64,000 nucleotides of DNA from Torreya grandis. Its lineage: Eukaryota > Streptophyta > Pinopsida > Cupressales > Taxaceae. The DNA lies in NCBI GenBank assembly GCA_037957365.1, contig JARHVA010008425.1:230001-294000 (forward strand), given 5' to 3'. The notes beneath the pieces were generated by a model that had not been told where the DNA came from, searched no databases, and was given only the letters and a program-made list of their open reading frames with translations. Below are positions 12,501 to 24,599 of the stretch, piece by piece. Position 1 is the first letter of the stretch, and each line of letters begins with the position of its first letter. A program made the position numbers and the translations under genes.

Positions 12501-12665
12501 GGAAGTTGATGTTTGGTTGCATCACATCATGCCATTGGGAAACACATAGTGCCAACTAGTTTCATCATGGTGCCAATTGGTTATGTCATGATGCCACCTA
12601 ATTTCCTCATGATGCAACTAGGTGTCACCATGTGTCGCTTGATGATGATGCAATGCAACCAAATG
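12500..12665. repeat. Short degenerate tandem repeat (~28 bp)
   Basis: Four to five pieces of the form 'tcatgatgccaactagttt' (variants 'catcatggtgccaattggtt', 'gtcatgatgccacctaattt', 'ctcatgatgcaactaggtg') succeed each other at roughly 26-30 bp. Nothing coding. Confidence 0.6.
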
Positions 12666-12807
12666 ATAACTTTTTGAGGCTATAACTTTTACATATAGAC
12701 TCAAATTGAGATGAATTTTTTAATATTATTTTTTAATTTATCCCACAACCTATATACTTTAAATATTCAATCACATGGTGAGTTTCTTAATTATATTGAT
12801 GTACATA

Positions 12808-12810
<3 letters not shown>

Positions 12811-12886
<76 letters not shown>
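12811..12886. repeat. (TA)n microsatellite
   Basis: 76 bp of uninterrupted AT dinucleotide repeat. The open frame crossing it is not a gene. Confidence 0.97.
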
Positions 12887-12889
<3 letters not shown>

Positions 12890-13740
12890 AATATATATAG
12901 GCAACAAGCAAATATTTTTATTCAAGTTTAAGGTTTTAAAATTGATAATACATGTTGGTCAAGTTAATAATATGCTCATTTTTCTTGATATTTTCTATGG
13001 TGTTTTACCCAAGTTACCACTTGATGATATTCTATTGTAGGGAGGATTAAGTAGGACTCAAGATGCACTTGTAGTCAGGAGATAATGGTTGGGAAAAGAG
13101 AGGCATTGTTGGGTGACATCAGTTAGGTGGTAGTAAGATGTTTAGTTAGGAAAAAGAGTATGTAGTGGATTGGTAGATAGTTAGGTAGTTGCAGGGATCT
13201 TTTGGGGTGACCTTAATATTTAACTTGGTAATGAGCTAAAGAATGAGACTTGGATGGTAACCCTTGTGAACATATGTACTATATATATGAGGTGAACTAC
13301 ATGGATTCCCCATAAATATTTTAAATTATTGGTGATTTGACCCCTTAAAACATTACATCCTAAAATTTTTGGAAAATGGATCCTATATACTACTCCCACA
13401 AAATCACCATATACAATTTCCTAAAAACTAAATATTCATGAATTAATGAATATTCACCATTAACATTTACCCTAAAAGTCATTTATGCATTCATTCCATT
13501 ACCAATATAATACTTTCTCTAATGTTGATATTTTACATCTTTTGATATTTAGGTTAGTGCCACAATATTATTTGCATAATTTTGTGTTTTGCATAGTGGA
13601 AAATTAAATCTATCAGGTTGTTTTTCTATCCCCAACCTCAAAATATACCAACTTTGTCTAATCATGGGTGATAGTTTCATTCTAAATAAAGGAAAAAATT
13701 AAAGTGAAATTTTTTGAAGCAATTACAAGTGTTGAGAGAG
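12887..13740. other. Intergenic, no gene seen
   Basis: No open frame with coding character. A G/T-rich patch at about 13040-13220 has repeated 'gttaggt' and 'agtagg' words but no clear unit. Confidence 0.5.
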
Positions 13741-15202
13741 AAATTAAGGGAATGAATTCAAACATTTTATTCAACACAAGGTACATATACTATCCCTAAT
13801 GAGCCAAATGTCATGGATAATGATGATGAATGATTACCTAAAATTCTAAATTATGTTACAATTACACATTCAAAGTATGAAGTTTTTAATATTGGTGATG
13901 ATAATAATATGCATGATGATTTACCTCCTAACAATGAAGAAAATTAGTTGAAAACAAAAAATGGTGAAAGAAATAATGAATAAAATTCCATGTAAACATT
14001 GAATACTGAAATTAACAATGAATAAAACTATATAAGAATGAAAAACAAATAAACTATTAGTGAAGATAACAATATGGAAACACCAAACTAAAAAACTATA
14101 CCATTATTAACACCTCCTAGTATTTTTCATAGAATACCCATGTACTTCGTTGAAGTTAATGTATAAATTTTGAAACCAATGCCTAAGACAATGTAGGACA
14201 CCATTCAAGAATAAAATTTGAAATAATTTTGGATAATTACTTTGAATATTTAAATGATACTCGAAGATGTCAATTTCTTGTTTCACTGATGAAATTGATT
14301 AAGATGAAACATACAATGAACACCCTGGGACTAAGAAAATTAAGTATTGATGGTGAAAATAAGGTAGTTTTTAAAAATCTACATGATGCATACCATACAA
14401 AAGGTGTGAAAAGACACCAAAGAGAGCAACATTTCCTGATGCATAAAAACAACTTGTATAGCAATTTGTAAAATAGGGATAAAACACTTGATTAAAAATG
14501 CAAGGCTATAGTCAATTATCTAAAACTTTTTTACTTGCACAATTTTGGAAAGATAACACAGGGGTTTCACCTAATATAATATGTAATTAAAATAAGAGTA
14601 TGTTCTAATAACCATGAACCCCACCTAAATCATTTATTAGATATGAACCAAACACAATTATATTCTAACTTTTCATGGATATATCCACAAATTTATTTTA
14701 TTTAAATATATATTGAGGTGGGGAAACCATTTTATGCTAAAATAAAACACACATGCACCACTTGTTGTGGTAAACATGTTGAATTTTTAATGCATTCTGA
14801 TGTTTTCATCATGTATATTGTACTTTGCACATTTATAATCATTTGAGGAGTGTGACATGGAATTTCCATAAAAAATAAACAATGGAATTTAGTCCAACCA
14901 TTTCTTGTGAAAGACCATATGGATAATTTTTCATAACAAAGCATGTTTGGATGAACTTGAGAAATTTGTGATGGATTGAAAATATTGAAAATTGTATCCA
15001 TGAGAAGAGTAAAAATGGGATTGGATAATAAATAATGGGTTTTATCAAATAAAAATATGTGACATATTAATTAAAATATGGAAAGTAATATAAGGTGTGA
15101 ACTTGTTACAAAATAAATACATATTTCAAAATTTATGGTTAAGTACAGGGATGAAATTATTTATGAGTATGAAAGGCACACACACCAAGAGATAGATGGA
15201 TG
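13740..15202 (+). pseudogene. Transposase-like pseudogene, 5' part (interrupted)
   Basis: A stop-riddled frame runs to the Gypsy insertion at 15203. The longest open piece is 14229-14471 (80 codons). Readable blocks are 'YFEYLNDTRRCQF' (about 14240), 'LHDAYHTKGVKRHQREQHF' (about 14380-14435), 'NRDKTLDxKCKAIVNYLK' (about 14475-14527), 'SNNHEPHLNHLLDMNQTQ' (about 14607-14660) and a Cys/His block 'CTTCCGKHVEF' (about 14754-14785). Near the end comes 'FMVKYRDEIIYEYERH'. Many stops replace likely Gln or Arg codons. The 'NRDK', 'RxTCCCxxHVE' and 'FREEI..Y..H' order reminds me of an uncharacterised, widely scattered family of transposase-like proteins, but I cannot name it; treat function as unknown. 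The 3' part lies at 29840-31276, beyond the element. Confidence 0.5.
15198..15202. other. Target-site duplication GGATG (left)
   Basis: GGATG directly precedes the left LTR. The same five bases directly follow the right LTR at 29840-29844. Five base pairs is the usual TSD length of Ty3/Gypsy elements. Confidence 0.88.
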
Positions 15203-18200
15203 TGTTGGTTCCCAACTATGTACCTTATATACTCGATCTTTCACACTTGAGAGAAAATGGAAAGCAATGATGAAAAACCCACTAGTACATGTCATTATAG
15301 CCAGGGAAGGGTTTGACATTAGGATTAGATTGAATGCAAAAAATGACTGAGAGTCACCTACAAAGGGTATGGTTAGCTCCCTGATACTTCTGACTCTCCC
15401 TAAACCAAGGTGAGAGGACCTAATGGGTAGCTTGCTCACATGGACACATTCTAAAATTCAACCTCCATTAAGATTATTGGCACAAGGAACAAATATGAAT
15501 AGGACATGACCAAATTTGCACACTTCACCCAAGAAGGGTTGTCACACAAAGTGCACAAATTATCTAAGTCATATACAAGCTACTAAGTAGAGATGAAAAA
15601 ATGATTGAAATATTCATTTTATAAAATATTCAACAAAAGGGGTAAAATGGAACACTGCAACACTAAAATTTAAAGCACAAACTGTAAACACATTTTAAAT
15701 ATGCAAGGTTTTATGCATTTGTAAGACAAATAACACTTATAGTGGGCAAAGGGTATATTGTTTTTAGGTTAGGGAAGAGTATAACAAACTACATGATTAA
15801 AAATAAGGAAGGAAGAATGCTGGTGTTTTCCAAATAGTAGGGTATCTAATAGTATTTCATGACAATATTCCTAAGCAAATATGAAAAAAAAAAACATCAA
15901 ATTCAAGATAATGGTAAATACAATATGATCCCTGAAAGAATAGAACATACACTAAAACTAATCCTTCAAATTTTTTTCCCTATTGACTCCATAAACCTAG
16001 GGTGCCCTAAATTTTATTCAACAAGCTATACAAAAAAATATAGAAAGACTTTATAATCTAAATCTATCCTCAAAATGATAACTAGTAGTGAGCAAAAACC
16101 CAAATATCTAATCAACAATTTTTGTAAAACATGTCACTATAGTTGATGTACAGGAAAAAAATAAAAAACCACATGCATTTTCATTAGCTTGAGTAGAAAT
16201 ATTACACAAATTAGTACTTCAAAATGATACTATGGGTACAATCATGATGAGATTGCTCTTTTGACAAGGGAGACATAAAGATTCTCTCAAATCTCACTAA
16301 TGGCTTTACAATTATAACCACCTTAGCAAGGGAGACAAAATCTACACATAGAAATTGATCCAAGATTTTTTTTTTGTAGAACTTAGACTTAGAGAGAATG
16401 GACACCTAAAATAGTGACCAAAAACAACCAACACAATGGCCAACCATCCCATTGAAAAGAGGAGAAGCCCTTTATTTATAAATTTTCAAATCTAGAACTA
16501 TGGGTCACCTTTTTCAAAATTGCAAAAAAAACATTTAGGTCCACCAAGATGCTTTTAGCTAGAATATACCCTTTTTCATACCTGAGATCTTCACCCATTT
16601 TCAAGGACAAATCATAGGTCTAACTTTTTCTATAAGGAATGATGAAGATATGCAATAAACTCTTTGATTTTTTTGCGAAAGACATCTTTTACATGAGCTG
16701 GAAGGAGGATATCAATTTGAGGAGATAAAAAAGTTTTTTCATTATGTGAAACTACCTTAAGATGCATAGGGATACATGATTCCATAGTTGGAACCTCTTG
16801 GATAACTCCCCTTATCTTATGCATGCCATGGAACAACCTGATCTTTCAATGATGGCATGAGAATATTCTAGATCCATGGCTTCTTGAGAGATCTTGTTTA
16901 GAGTGTCCCACTTTAGATTTTCATACCTATAACATCTCTCCCATGGGGGATATTGGACAAGAACAATAATAAAAAATGCAAAATACTTAGTTTATTATCA
17001 ACTTTTCACCTTTTGGCTCCAACTTATTTTTCACATTTTGCATTTTTTTCAACTTTTCCCTTTTCACATCTAGCCTTTTAGGGTTTCCCTCATATAGTTT
17101 AATGTAAAAGTTGTATCAGTTTCATCCTCAAGGTTACCATGCCTCATTTTAAAATTCACCAAGTTAGCTTGCTACCAATGCTAAAAGCTTAGCCAATCAC
17201 ATGTTCTTAATCTTGATCCAAAAGATCGAACACTATTGGTTGTTATCTATCTTTGGCTCTAAGGTCATGCCACTTGGTATCCATATGAGATCTCTACATC
17301 CTACACTATCAAATGTGCCTTGGGATAAAAAAAATTCTACACATGGTGGTCTTGTATTTACTTAGAGATTCTTTGAATAGTCCACCATCGCTACACACCA
17401 TTGATGTCATTGTCATGGATCAAACATAGACCATCAATCTCTATCCACATGGATCAATTATTTACTCTTCACTCTATCATATTTTTAATAGGGACCTATG
17501 ATGATGACACTTGTCACCATCTTGTTCATCTTGAGTTTCTTTGACTATTCAGCTTTGATCATGCACCATCAGATCATCCTACCTAAGTAAATACATGCCG
17601 TAGATCTGCCTCCATTTGAAATCAAATGACTACTTTGTGGATCCTAAATTTGATGCTTACACAACTATCCTAGAATATTTGAATCCCAATGGATAATTAC
17701 TATGGCTTAAGATTGATGTCCAAGCACCTGTTAAAATATGTCTACAAGCACATCACCTATGTAAATTTAATAATTTCATCAAGACTTTGCTTATTAGATA
17801 TTTTTCTCTTTGACACTCCTACTTTCATCGACCCTTTGGTCTTTGAAAAAATATTCTCAAGCCTTTTGTCTTTGGCTTCTCTATCTTCAACACAATTATC
17901 CTGCAGCAATTTTTATGGGCTTTTATCTTTGGCACTTCTATTCCCAGGTCCTCCATCTATGGGGACAATTATTTTGGACATTTTTTCTAGGATAATTTTA
18001 TTAAAAAAATGAACTCTCTCAAATACTTTTCCATGTAAATTCAATATTTGGCATCTTTTCCATTATCAGGTTAATTATTTTAGACATTTTATGGAAAACC
18101 TTTTTCCTCATAGAAATTGAACTTGGCATTTTCTCCAAAGAAATTGACTTTACATTCATTAATGAAGGAATTTGGACTTTTATTTTAGGATTTTTTTCTA

Positions 18201-18987
18201 GGGGAAATGTGTGAAGGGTAAGTTACCTTCAAACTTTTTGTCATGGATAAAAAGTCCAAACCAATTGGACCTTACACTTTTCATGAAGGAATTAGACCTT
18301 TGCACTTTTGCCAAAGGGTAAGTGCCCTTCAGACTTTTTGTCACCAATAAAATGTCCACCAAAATTCCTTTGGGCCTTTTTACATAAAACATTTTTGCTA
18401 GAACAAAATAGGACTTTGCATTTATTTCATTATTTTTGTGCTGGCAAAATGTCCAAAGGGTAAGTGCCCTTTAGACTTTTTATCGTAGAAAAAAAATCTA
18501 AAACAAATAAGATTTTGTATCTTTTCAGAAATAAGGAGTTTTCTTAGGCATTTTATGTGGGAAAAATACCCAAAAATCAAGTGTCCTTTGGAATTTTTTC
18601 CATGGATAAAAGGTTAGAAAAAAATAAGACTCTTCGTATTTTTTTGAAACACTTAGCTTGATGCAAAATAGGACTTGGCCAAAATATTGAATTCCTTCAA
18701 ACTTTTTGTAGCGGATAAAATGTTTGATGGAAATAAGTCTTTGGAATTTTTGTCTGAGATAAAAATTTTGAATACCAATTTTTCTTGGACATTATGTTTA
18801 CATAAAAATCCTAAAAATTCTAAGGGAAAGACATATTTTCCAAGCAAAGACCAATTTAAGACTTATCCAATTTTCACATGAACTTGAACTTTCAAAAAAA
18901 CACTTGGAGATGAGAGTTGGGATAAGGACTTGTGCATTTTCACTTGATAAGGGCACAATTTATTTAGTACAATTTTTGGAACTAACA
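15203..18987 (-). repeat. 3' LTR of G1
   Basis: 3785 bp, collinear throughout with 26074-29839. Examples: 'tgttggttcccaactatgtacc' against 'tgttggctccgaattatacacc' at the left end, 'gtgagaggacctaatgggtag' near 15410 against 26278, and 'aatttagtacaatttttggaactaaca' against 'aatttagttcaattttgggcactaaaa' at the right end. Substitutions and small indels are frequent, so the insertion is old. Open frames inside (for example 15859-16056, 17689-18012) are not conserved as frames in the other LTR and are not genes. Confidence 0.92.
18180..18760. repeat. Tandem subrepeats inside the G1 3' LTR
   Basis: The phrase 'aagggtaagtgcccttcagactttttgtc' recurs with variation at about 18216, 18313, 18456, 18570 and 18690, each followed by 'ataaaa.gtcc' and an 'aggactttgcattttt' phrase. 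Spacing is roughly 100-140 bp. The same array is at 29060-29560 in the other LTR. Confidence 0.75.
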
Positions 18988-19030
18988 CTATCTGATGTCT
19001 AGGAATGCATACCCCCTATGGGTATACAAA
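18988..19030 (-). other. Pre-LTR region of G1 with a G-run
   Basis: On the minus strand a purine run 'atagggggtatg' lies about 25 bp before the start of the 3' LTR. It is a candidate polypurine tract, though more distant from the LTR edge than usual. Confidence 0.4.
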
Positions 19031-19289
19031 CAACCCTAGAATATAAGATCAGATGCCAATGCATTGGGATGTGGAGTAAAGACTTAGAAAATTTCAATAA
19101 AGATCTAGGAAGGCTCAACAAAACATGTAAGACTTAACAAAAATAGATCAAGAGGATTTGGAAATCAAGATAGAAAAAAAGGGAACTGTACAAAAAAATC
19201 CTAAAGCAAAGGGCTGATAAAGCAACAAAATAGCAAAAATATAAAACATTATACAATATATACTAATAAACATAGTTTATGTACTTTAA

Positions 19290-20930
19290 TCAAGGAAGTG
19301 TTTTAGATATCTTCTATTGACTAGTAGCTCTAGTATTTCACCATCCAAGTCTCTCAAGAAGAATTTATGCTCCCTAATTTAGTGCTTAATGGAATAAAGA
19401 CCTATCCACAAGGCATCAAATTTGTTGTGCTTTCCTTTCTCCTCATGCTTGTTATCCCAAAGTAGAACCAAATCACCTACTTGGAAGGTTCTTTGAGTTA
19501 CCTTCCTATCACATATTTTCTTAATATTTTATTTTAAATTGAGGTGTCTTTCATGATTTTGTCTTCAAATTACATCAATCTCAATAATTTGGTTCATCTT
19601 GATTTCATAATGGTTGATCTACTCATCATCATCTAGTTGTTGCATGAGTTAATAGGTGGGTATCTATAAACTCATAGGAAAAACTACTTGAGCTCCATAC
19701 AAAAGCTCAAAATGGATTATACCTATAGCTCTCTTAGGCATAATACTATTATCCCATAAGGAAAACTTCAGTTTTTTAGTCTACTTATTTTTGTTTTCTT
19801 CTAATGTTCACCTAATAATATTGATCATGTTCTTATTACTTGATTATGCTTGCCCATTCCCCTAAGGGTTGTAGTTAGAAGCATAGGTCAATTCAATCCT
19901 ATAGTATTTGAATGATGCCACCAAAGTTTTATATTTTAAGATCATGGAATTATCCACAATTATCTTAACAGGCACACTAAATCTACAAACAATCTAATTC
20001 AATGAAAAATCAATAACTACCTAGTGTGTTGCTTTCATTGTATGGATTGCTTCGACCCATTTTGTGAAGTAATTAGATGAAACTAGTATGAATATATGTA
20101 TAGGTATTTAAAAACCAAAAATTTCTCCAATGAAATCCATTCCCCATTTTTTTAATGGGATTTCTGATCTAAGCAACATTTCAAGTGATAATTCGGGTGA
20201 TGGTTCTACCCCAATTGATGGCAAAACTTCTGGGAGCCATAACTTTTGCACCATATATCCATTTGACTCCCCGTTTAAACCATTGGAAAGATAATAATGA
20301 GGATAATTTGTTGAGATGAAACTAATATCTTCTTAGTGGATTTTTATCCCTAAAAAACCCAATGAAAGTTCCCCAAATTTCAATTTTAGTAGTGCAATCT
20401 AAAAATAGTAACTCCTTGAATTCTGTATTGTTGTAAATCATGGAAGTAAAAAAACTTAATCTCCATAAATATTTGTGACATTTAAAATCCTCCTCTTATC
20501 TTCAAAATGTGTATAAATTAATATGTAACCCAAAATGGAAATCAAACATCTCTTCCCAGAGATAGGCATATGTTGTATCTATAATTTTGAGCAATAAAAC
20601 ATCTCTTTTCAAAGATAGCATTATTATTTATGTGTTATTGAAATATTATTCAACAAATAATTTCAAGTTTTGGATCACTTTTAGTCATTAGAGACTAGAA
20701 AGGAAGATAACTTGAAGCCTTCATCCTCCTAGCAAAGGATGAATACTTGTTATACCTTCTGACTTTTTGAGCAACATCTTTGAAAAATGATGGACACCGA
20801 TAAATAGCTCTTAGAATTTTATGAGTTATAACCTTAAGAAAAAAAATGACCATCACATACTCCAATATGGAAGTCTTCGATTAGGTCAGTAGATTTTTCT
20901 TCTAGCACACATCTTAAGAGAACCCCATAT
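19290..20930 (-). pseudogene. G1 integrase
   Basis: Integrase remnant that would insert the element's cDNA. Zinc-binding region near 20900-20720 ('DFHIGVCDGHFFLKVITHK', 'ILRAIYRCPSFFKDV', 'RRYNKYSSFARRMK'). Core near 20150-19840: 'NYFTKWVEAIHTMKATH' with the first catalytic Asp changed to Asn, then 'VKIIVDN', then 'YNP-GNGQA' followed by a stop where the catalytic Glu is expected. C-terminal part at about 19460-19290: 'EEKGKHNKFDALWIGLYSI', 'FFLRDLDGEILELLVN', 'RRYLKHFL'. Zinc region and core are about 0.5 kb further apart than normal, suggesting a later insertion around 20190-20690. All catalytic positions but one are damaged. Confidence 0.85.
20190..20690. other. Extra ~0.5 kb within the G1 integrase
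   Basis: Sequence between the integrase zinc region and core, where only about 120-150 bp is expected. It is AT-rich with no recognisable frame. It contains a repeated 'aaacatctcttyyc(a)agagata' phrase (about 20548 and 20608). I could not define terminal repeats or a TSD. Confidence 0.4.
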
Positions 20931-21149
20931 AGATTCTTCCATGCTAGTCCACCCTTAGTCAAGAAGTTTTTTTTGGAATCAAGCTTAAAAGTTATCCTTT
21001 GATTCTTATCCAAGTCAAGGGGATAGTTTATATTTTACAAGTAGTAAACAATATCTCTATACTATGGAGATATGTTAAATTTATTTAAGAAATCATAAAC
21101 ATTTAAAACACCAATATTTAGCTCAACAACTTACAAATTGGTCTCAGCC

Positions 21150-21640
21150 ATAAGCTTATCTAGACCCATCCCTTACAATAATTTGGTGGTCTAAATATCC
21201 ATGTCATACTCTTTCATCTTAATGACCCACTTGCACCTTTTGATGGATACTTCAGTCTGAGTCAATATGTCCTTCACCATAGTATGTGAGACATAAGCAA
21301 TAATCTTCTAACTTAGAATATAAGGCCTAAACATTTTGATAGCTTTCAAGAGAGTGAAAGCCTAATTTTACATGATGGTGTAGTTTAGCTTAGGACATTA
21401 CATTGATTTTATAAATAAATATATGGGTTGCTCATGACCATCCTTATTCTTTTGCAATAAAACAACAACAATAATGTTGTATGATGCAAAAGAGAATATC
21501 TAGAATGGCTTTGTGTAATTAGGGTTGGCCAAGATAGGAGTAGAATTTAAATCTCACTTGATGTCATTAAATGCTTGCATGACCTTCTCCTCCCATTTAT
21601 GGTCTGGTCCTTCTTCATCATAGAATTAATAGGCAAATTA
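21150..21640 (-). pseudogene. G1 RNase H (Gypsy type)
   Basis: Directly follows the RT. Readable pieces are 'FNDIKxDLNSTPILANPNY' (about 21560), 'KPFxIFSFASYNIIVVVLL' (the usual Asp of 'L..DAS' is not seen), 'GHEQPIYLFIKSM', 'LNYTIM' and 'AFTLLKAIKMFRPYIL' (about 21300), ending with 'KRCKWVIKMKEYDMDI' (about 21210). The domain removes RNA from the RNA:DNA hybrid in active elements. Here it has several stops. Confidence 0.8.
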
Positions 21641-22480
21641 ATATGTACAAAACTGGACAAAAACCTCCTCACAAAGTTAATTTATCCAAATAAAGACTGA
21701 ATTCCTTTCTTGGACTATGGGATAGGCACTTTTTCAATGGATTTAACCCTTTTAGGATCAATCATGACACCATCCTTGGATACTATATGTCCTAGAAACT
21801 TCAACTTTTGTACTCCAAAGTGTCACTTCTTTGGGTTAAGTGAAATGTTCAACTGCCTGCATCTGATCAACACCTACTCTAGATGCTCCAAATGTTCCTC
21901 TCTATTCTTGGAGTACATAATAATGACATCCTAATACACAAAAATGAACTGGTTAATTATCCCTATAAAATTAATGTCCATAACTTATTGGAAAATTACA
22001 TCGACATTCATCAATCTAAAATGCATCCTCATATATGAATACATGTCCCAAGGCATTATGAACATGGTTTTGAATCTCTTAGATTCTTTCACCACAATCT
22101 AGTTATAACCTAAGATGTCATTTAATGTGGACATATCTGATCTAGTAACACTCTATAGTAGGTTGTCCATATTGGGCAAGGGATAATTATCTTATTAGAG
22201 AAGCTTTGTTCAAATTCCTAAAATCCACACATAAGCAGATATCACCATTTTTTTTCATACAAGGATTAAATTTTTCACCCATGATGAATACCTAATGGGT
22301 TAAATGATTCTACCATCCCTTAGCTTCTTTAATTCATCCCTCATCTTGGTGGCCAAGATGGGGTTAATGGGACTTTTTTTCTACTTGAAAGGCTTGCTAT
22401 CAAGTTGTAATTGGATGACATGCTAAAACAAATCTTCCCTATATTCTTTCAGCTTAGAATAAGACCATGCTAGATAATCC
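21640..22480 (-). pseudogene. G1 reverse transcriptase
   Basis: Ty3/Gypsy reverse transcriptase remnant. Readable blocks are 'DYLAWSYSKLKEYREDLF' (about 22470-22420), 'MRDELKKLRDGRII' (about 22340), 'KKNGDICLCVDFRNLNKAS' (about 22250-22195), an active-site block 'FVYxDVIIMYSK' (about 21945) in which the Y-x-D-D box is broken by a stop and loss of one Asp, and 'LNPKKCHFGVQKLKFLGHI' followed by 'DGVMIDPKRVKSIEKVPIP' (about 21840-21725). The block order is correct for a Gypsy RT. It cannot be active. Confidence 0.9.
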
Positions 22481-22879
22481 TAGTACTTCTTTAATAGTTA
22501 CATGCAAGCTTGTTTCTCATAGACACTCAGGTGGGTACCCAATGAAACTTTCCTTGAATTCTCATGAGAACCCAAATCATACTCAATCACATCTTTTAAG
22601 ATAAATGAGTCTCTTGATTTGATTATATTAGCTCCATCAAGGATGTTTCTAAACTAACCAATCCTCTTGGGAGAGTGTTTGTCTTTAAATGAATAATGTC
22701 CTTCCCAAACAAATTTTCTTTCCCATCACAAACCTGAACCATAGATTCTAGGTCTATGAGATGATTAGGGAGCTTAGATTCACAATTGAGAAACCCCTTA
22801 ATTTTCTCATCATCATCAAAGACCTACCAATGATGAACATTATCTAGGATTGAAGGCTGAAGAAGAACCTCTACTTGAT

Positions 22880-23300
22880 ATTGACAATGAGGGCTCATAT
22901 TGGAAATATTAAATTGAGAGCCTAACCTTAAAATTATGTTAGCTTCTTGGTTAAAACTTTTACCGTGATAACAAATTTTGAATGCATCAAATAATTCAAG
23001 TAAATACCAACAACATTCTGATATTATTTTAACCTCTTATTTTTATGGTAAAAGCACTTCAGACTTGCTTTACCACTATATCATAATTACCCTTAACAAT
23101 CAAACTTTTAATTCCATATTTATAGGCAATACTTAAGATAAGAAAGAGTGCCTCATACTCAACATTGTTATTCATACACTCAAAATATATTTGAAAAGAA
23201 AACATAAAGAATTTACCATTAGGGGCATAGAAGACAACCCTAGCTCCATTTCTAATATTGGATCAAGCCTCATCAAAGCACATAATCCAAAATTATCCTT
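22880..23300 (-). pseudogene. G1 archaeal-type RNase H, upstream of RT
   Basis: A second RNase H of the archaeal type found in some plant Gypsy elements. Readable pieces are 'FDEAWSNIRNGARVVFYAP' (about 23278-23222), 'NGKFFMFSFQIYFECMNNN' (about 23220-23165), 'VEYEALFLILSIAYKYGIK' (acidic Glu, about 23163-23107), 'KGNYDIVVKQV' (the usual GDS Asp is replaced by Asn-Tyr) and 'FNQEANxxLRxxSQFN' (about 22945-22905). It is followed by 'ILDNVHHWQVFDDDEKI' (about 22840), a linker that leads into the RT. The domain lies between gag and RT. In element G3 of this same window the aRNH follows the RT/RNase H. Confidence 0.82.
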
Positions 23301-23399
23301 TGCTATTAGGTTCAACATCAAGAGAATAGGCTATTCACTAGCATCAACATTCCAAACAAAGTTTCCAAGCTCAACATTCTTGTACAAAACTTCTATGAG

Positions 23400-24010
23400 A
23401 GCATGTTTTTGATCTTCAATTACATGCAACATTTTTAGTTCTATATAAATATTGACCAGCTAACCTTTCAAATTCTAAATATTTAAATGCCCTCTCCTAT
23501 GTTTAGGTATTCACAATAACTCAACAAGTGGCACATTGATTTTTAGTTGACTCAACACTTGGGCCATATCACATATGTTGTACTGATGAAGAGAAGTATT
23601 AGGTGGAAGGGTGATAACACCTTCAATTGGAATACATTCACCTAAGGTTTGAAGTGGAGTAAGCTGGGATGAATTTACATTTTTAACAGTAGCCTTTAAA
23701 GGAAGACTTTGTCTAACTTGATTCACACCTTTAGGGATACTAAATAGTAAAGGCACTTTATTCCTAACATGAGCACCTCTAGGCTTAGCAACTTGGGAAA
23801 TGGGCACTAGTTTCAAAGCTTTAAGAACTTTTTAAATATTTTTATCTTCCTTATTAGCATCCCCTACCTTTAGATTTGTAGGGGTAGTGTTTTGAGAAGC
23901 AGTAGCTTGATATTTGCTTCTTAAGTGATACTCCTTATCTTAGGAAATTACTACATTAAGAAACAGTTGCATGTCTTCAACTGATAGAATTCCCCCATCA
24001 TATTTCTTAA
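23400..24010 (-). pseudogene. G1 region between gag and aRNH, product unknown
   Basis: The longest open piece is 23511-23816 (101 codons), including 'LPPNTSLHQYNICDMAQVL' and 'LKINVPLVELLRIPKHRR'. This resembles the sequence that precedes the protease in related Gypsy polyproteins, but I find no aspartic protease signature (D-T/S-G or 'D-x-G-S') in it. The protease may be deleted or too decayed to see. Confidence 0.5.
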
Positions 24011-24599
24011 TAATCATGAATCATATTAAATACAAATTATGAATGGGAAATTCATATGCTTGGTACGTATTAACATCATGAGAAAATTTAGGAGTTGGGA
24101 CCTTTACCTTCTCAACTGCACTCCAAAATTGATCAATAGTAGTAACACTCATCATTCCATGGAGGCAATCATCTCACTTGGGGTCTTTGACAATTGAACA
24201 TCAGGATCTCATCATCAAATGATATAGACTCAAGTTCATACACATCTTTGTTAATCAGTTTAGCTATATCACATGGGGGATGTGGAAGGAATCACTTGTC
24301 ATACCAATCCATATCAATATCACAATCTAAAACATTCACCTTAAAATTTAAAGGATCATGCACTTCTTTTCCAACTCCTTTGTTCTGATTTCTATCTGTT
24401 CTCTCATGTGTAGGCCTCTTCCCTCTATCATTATATTAATTATGGAAATTTGGCCCCTTGTATTATTGATTTATATTTGGATCCATATCATGATTGGTAA
24501 ACACATGAGAGATCCCTTTATTAGAACTTGCCAACTTATACGACATTTATTTGATGGTTGAGGCCAAAGTTTTAACAGTCTCCTCAAGGCTAGATATTT

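Noticed and set aside
15161..15439. ORF of 92 codons on the minus strand
   Set aside because: It crosses the LTR border and most of it lies in the LTR; the other LTR has no matching frame.
17689..18012. ORF of 107 codons on the plus strand within an LTR
   Set aside because: The homologous part of the second LTR (about 28550-28940) is not open in the same frame over the same length.
22860..23300. A separate element inserted in G1 as the source of the aRNH
   Set aside because: The linker 'ILDNVHHWQVFDDDEKI' and then the RT follow on the same strand without a visible boundary or TSD, so it is more simply part of the G1 polyprotein; kept as a listed uncertainty.
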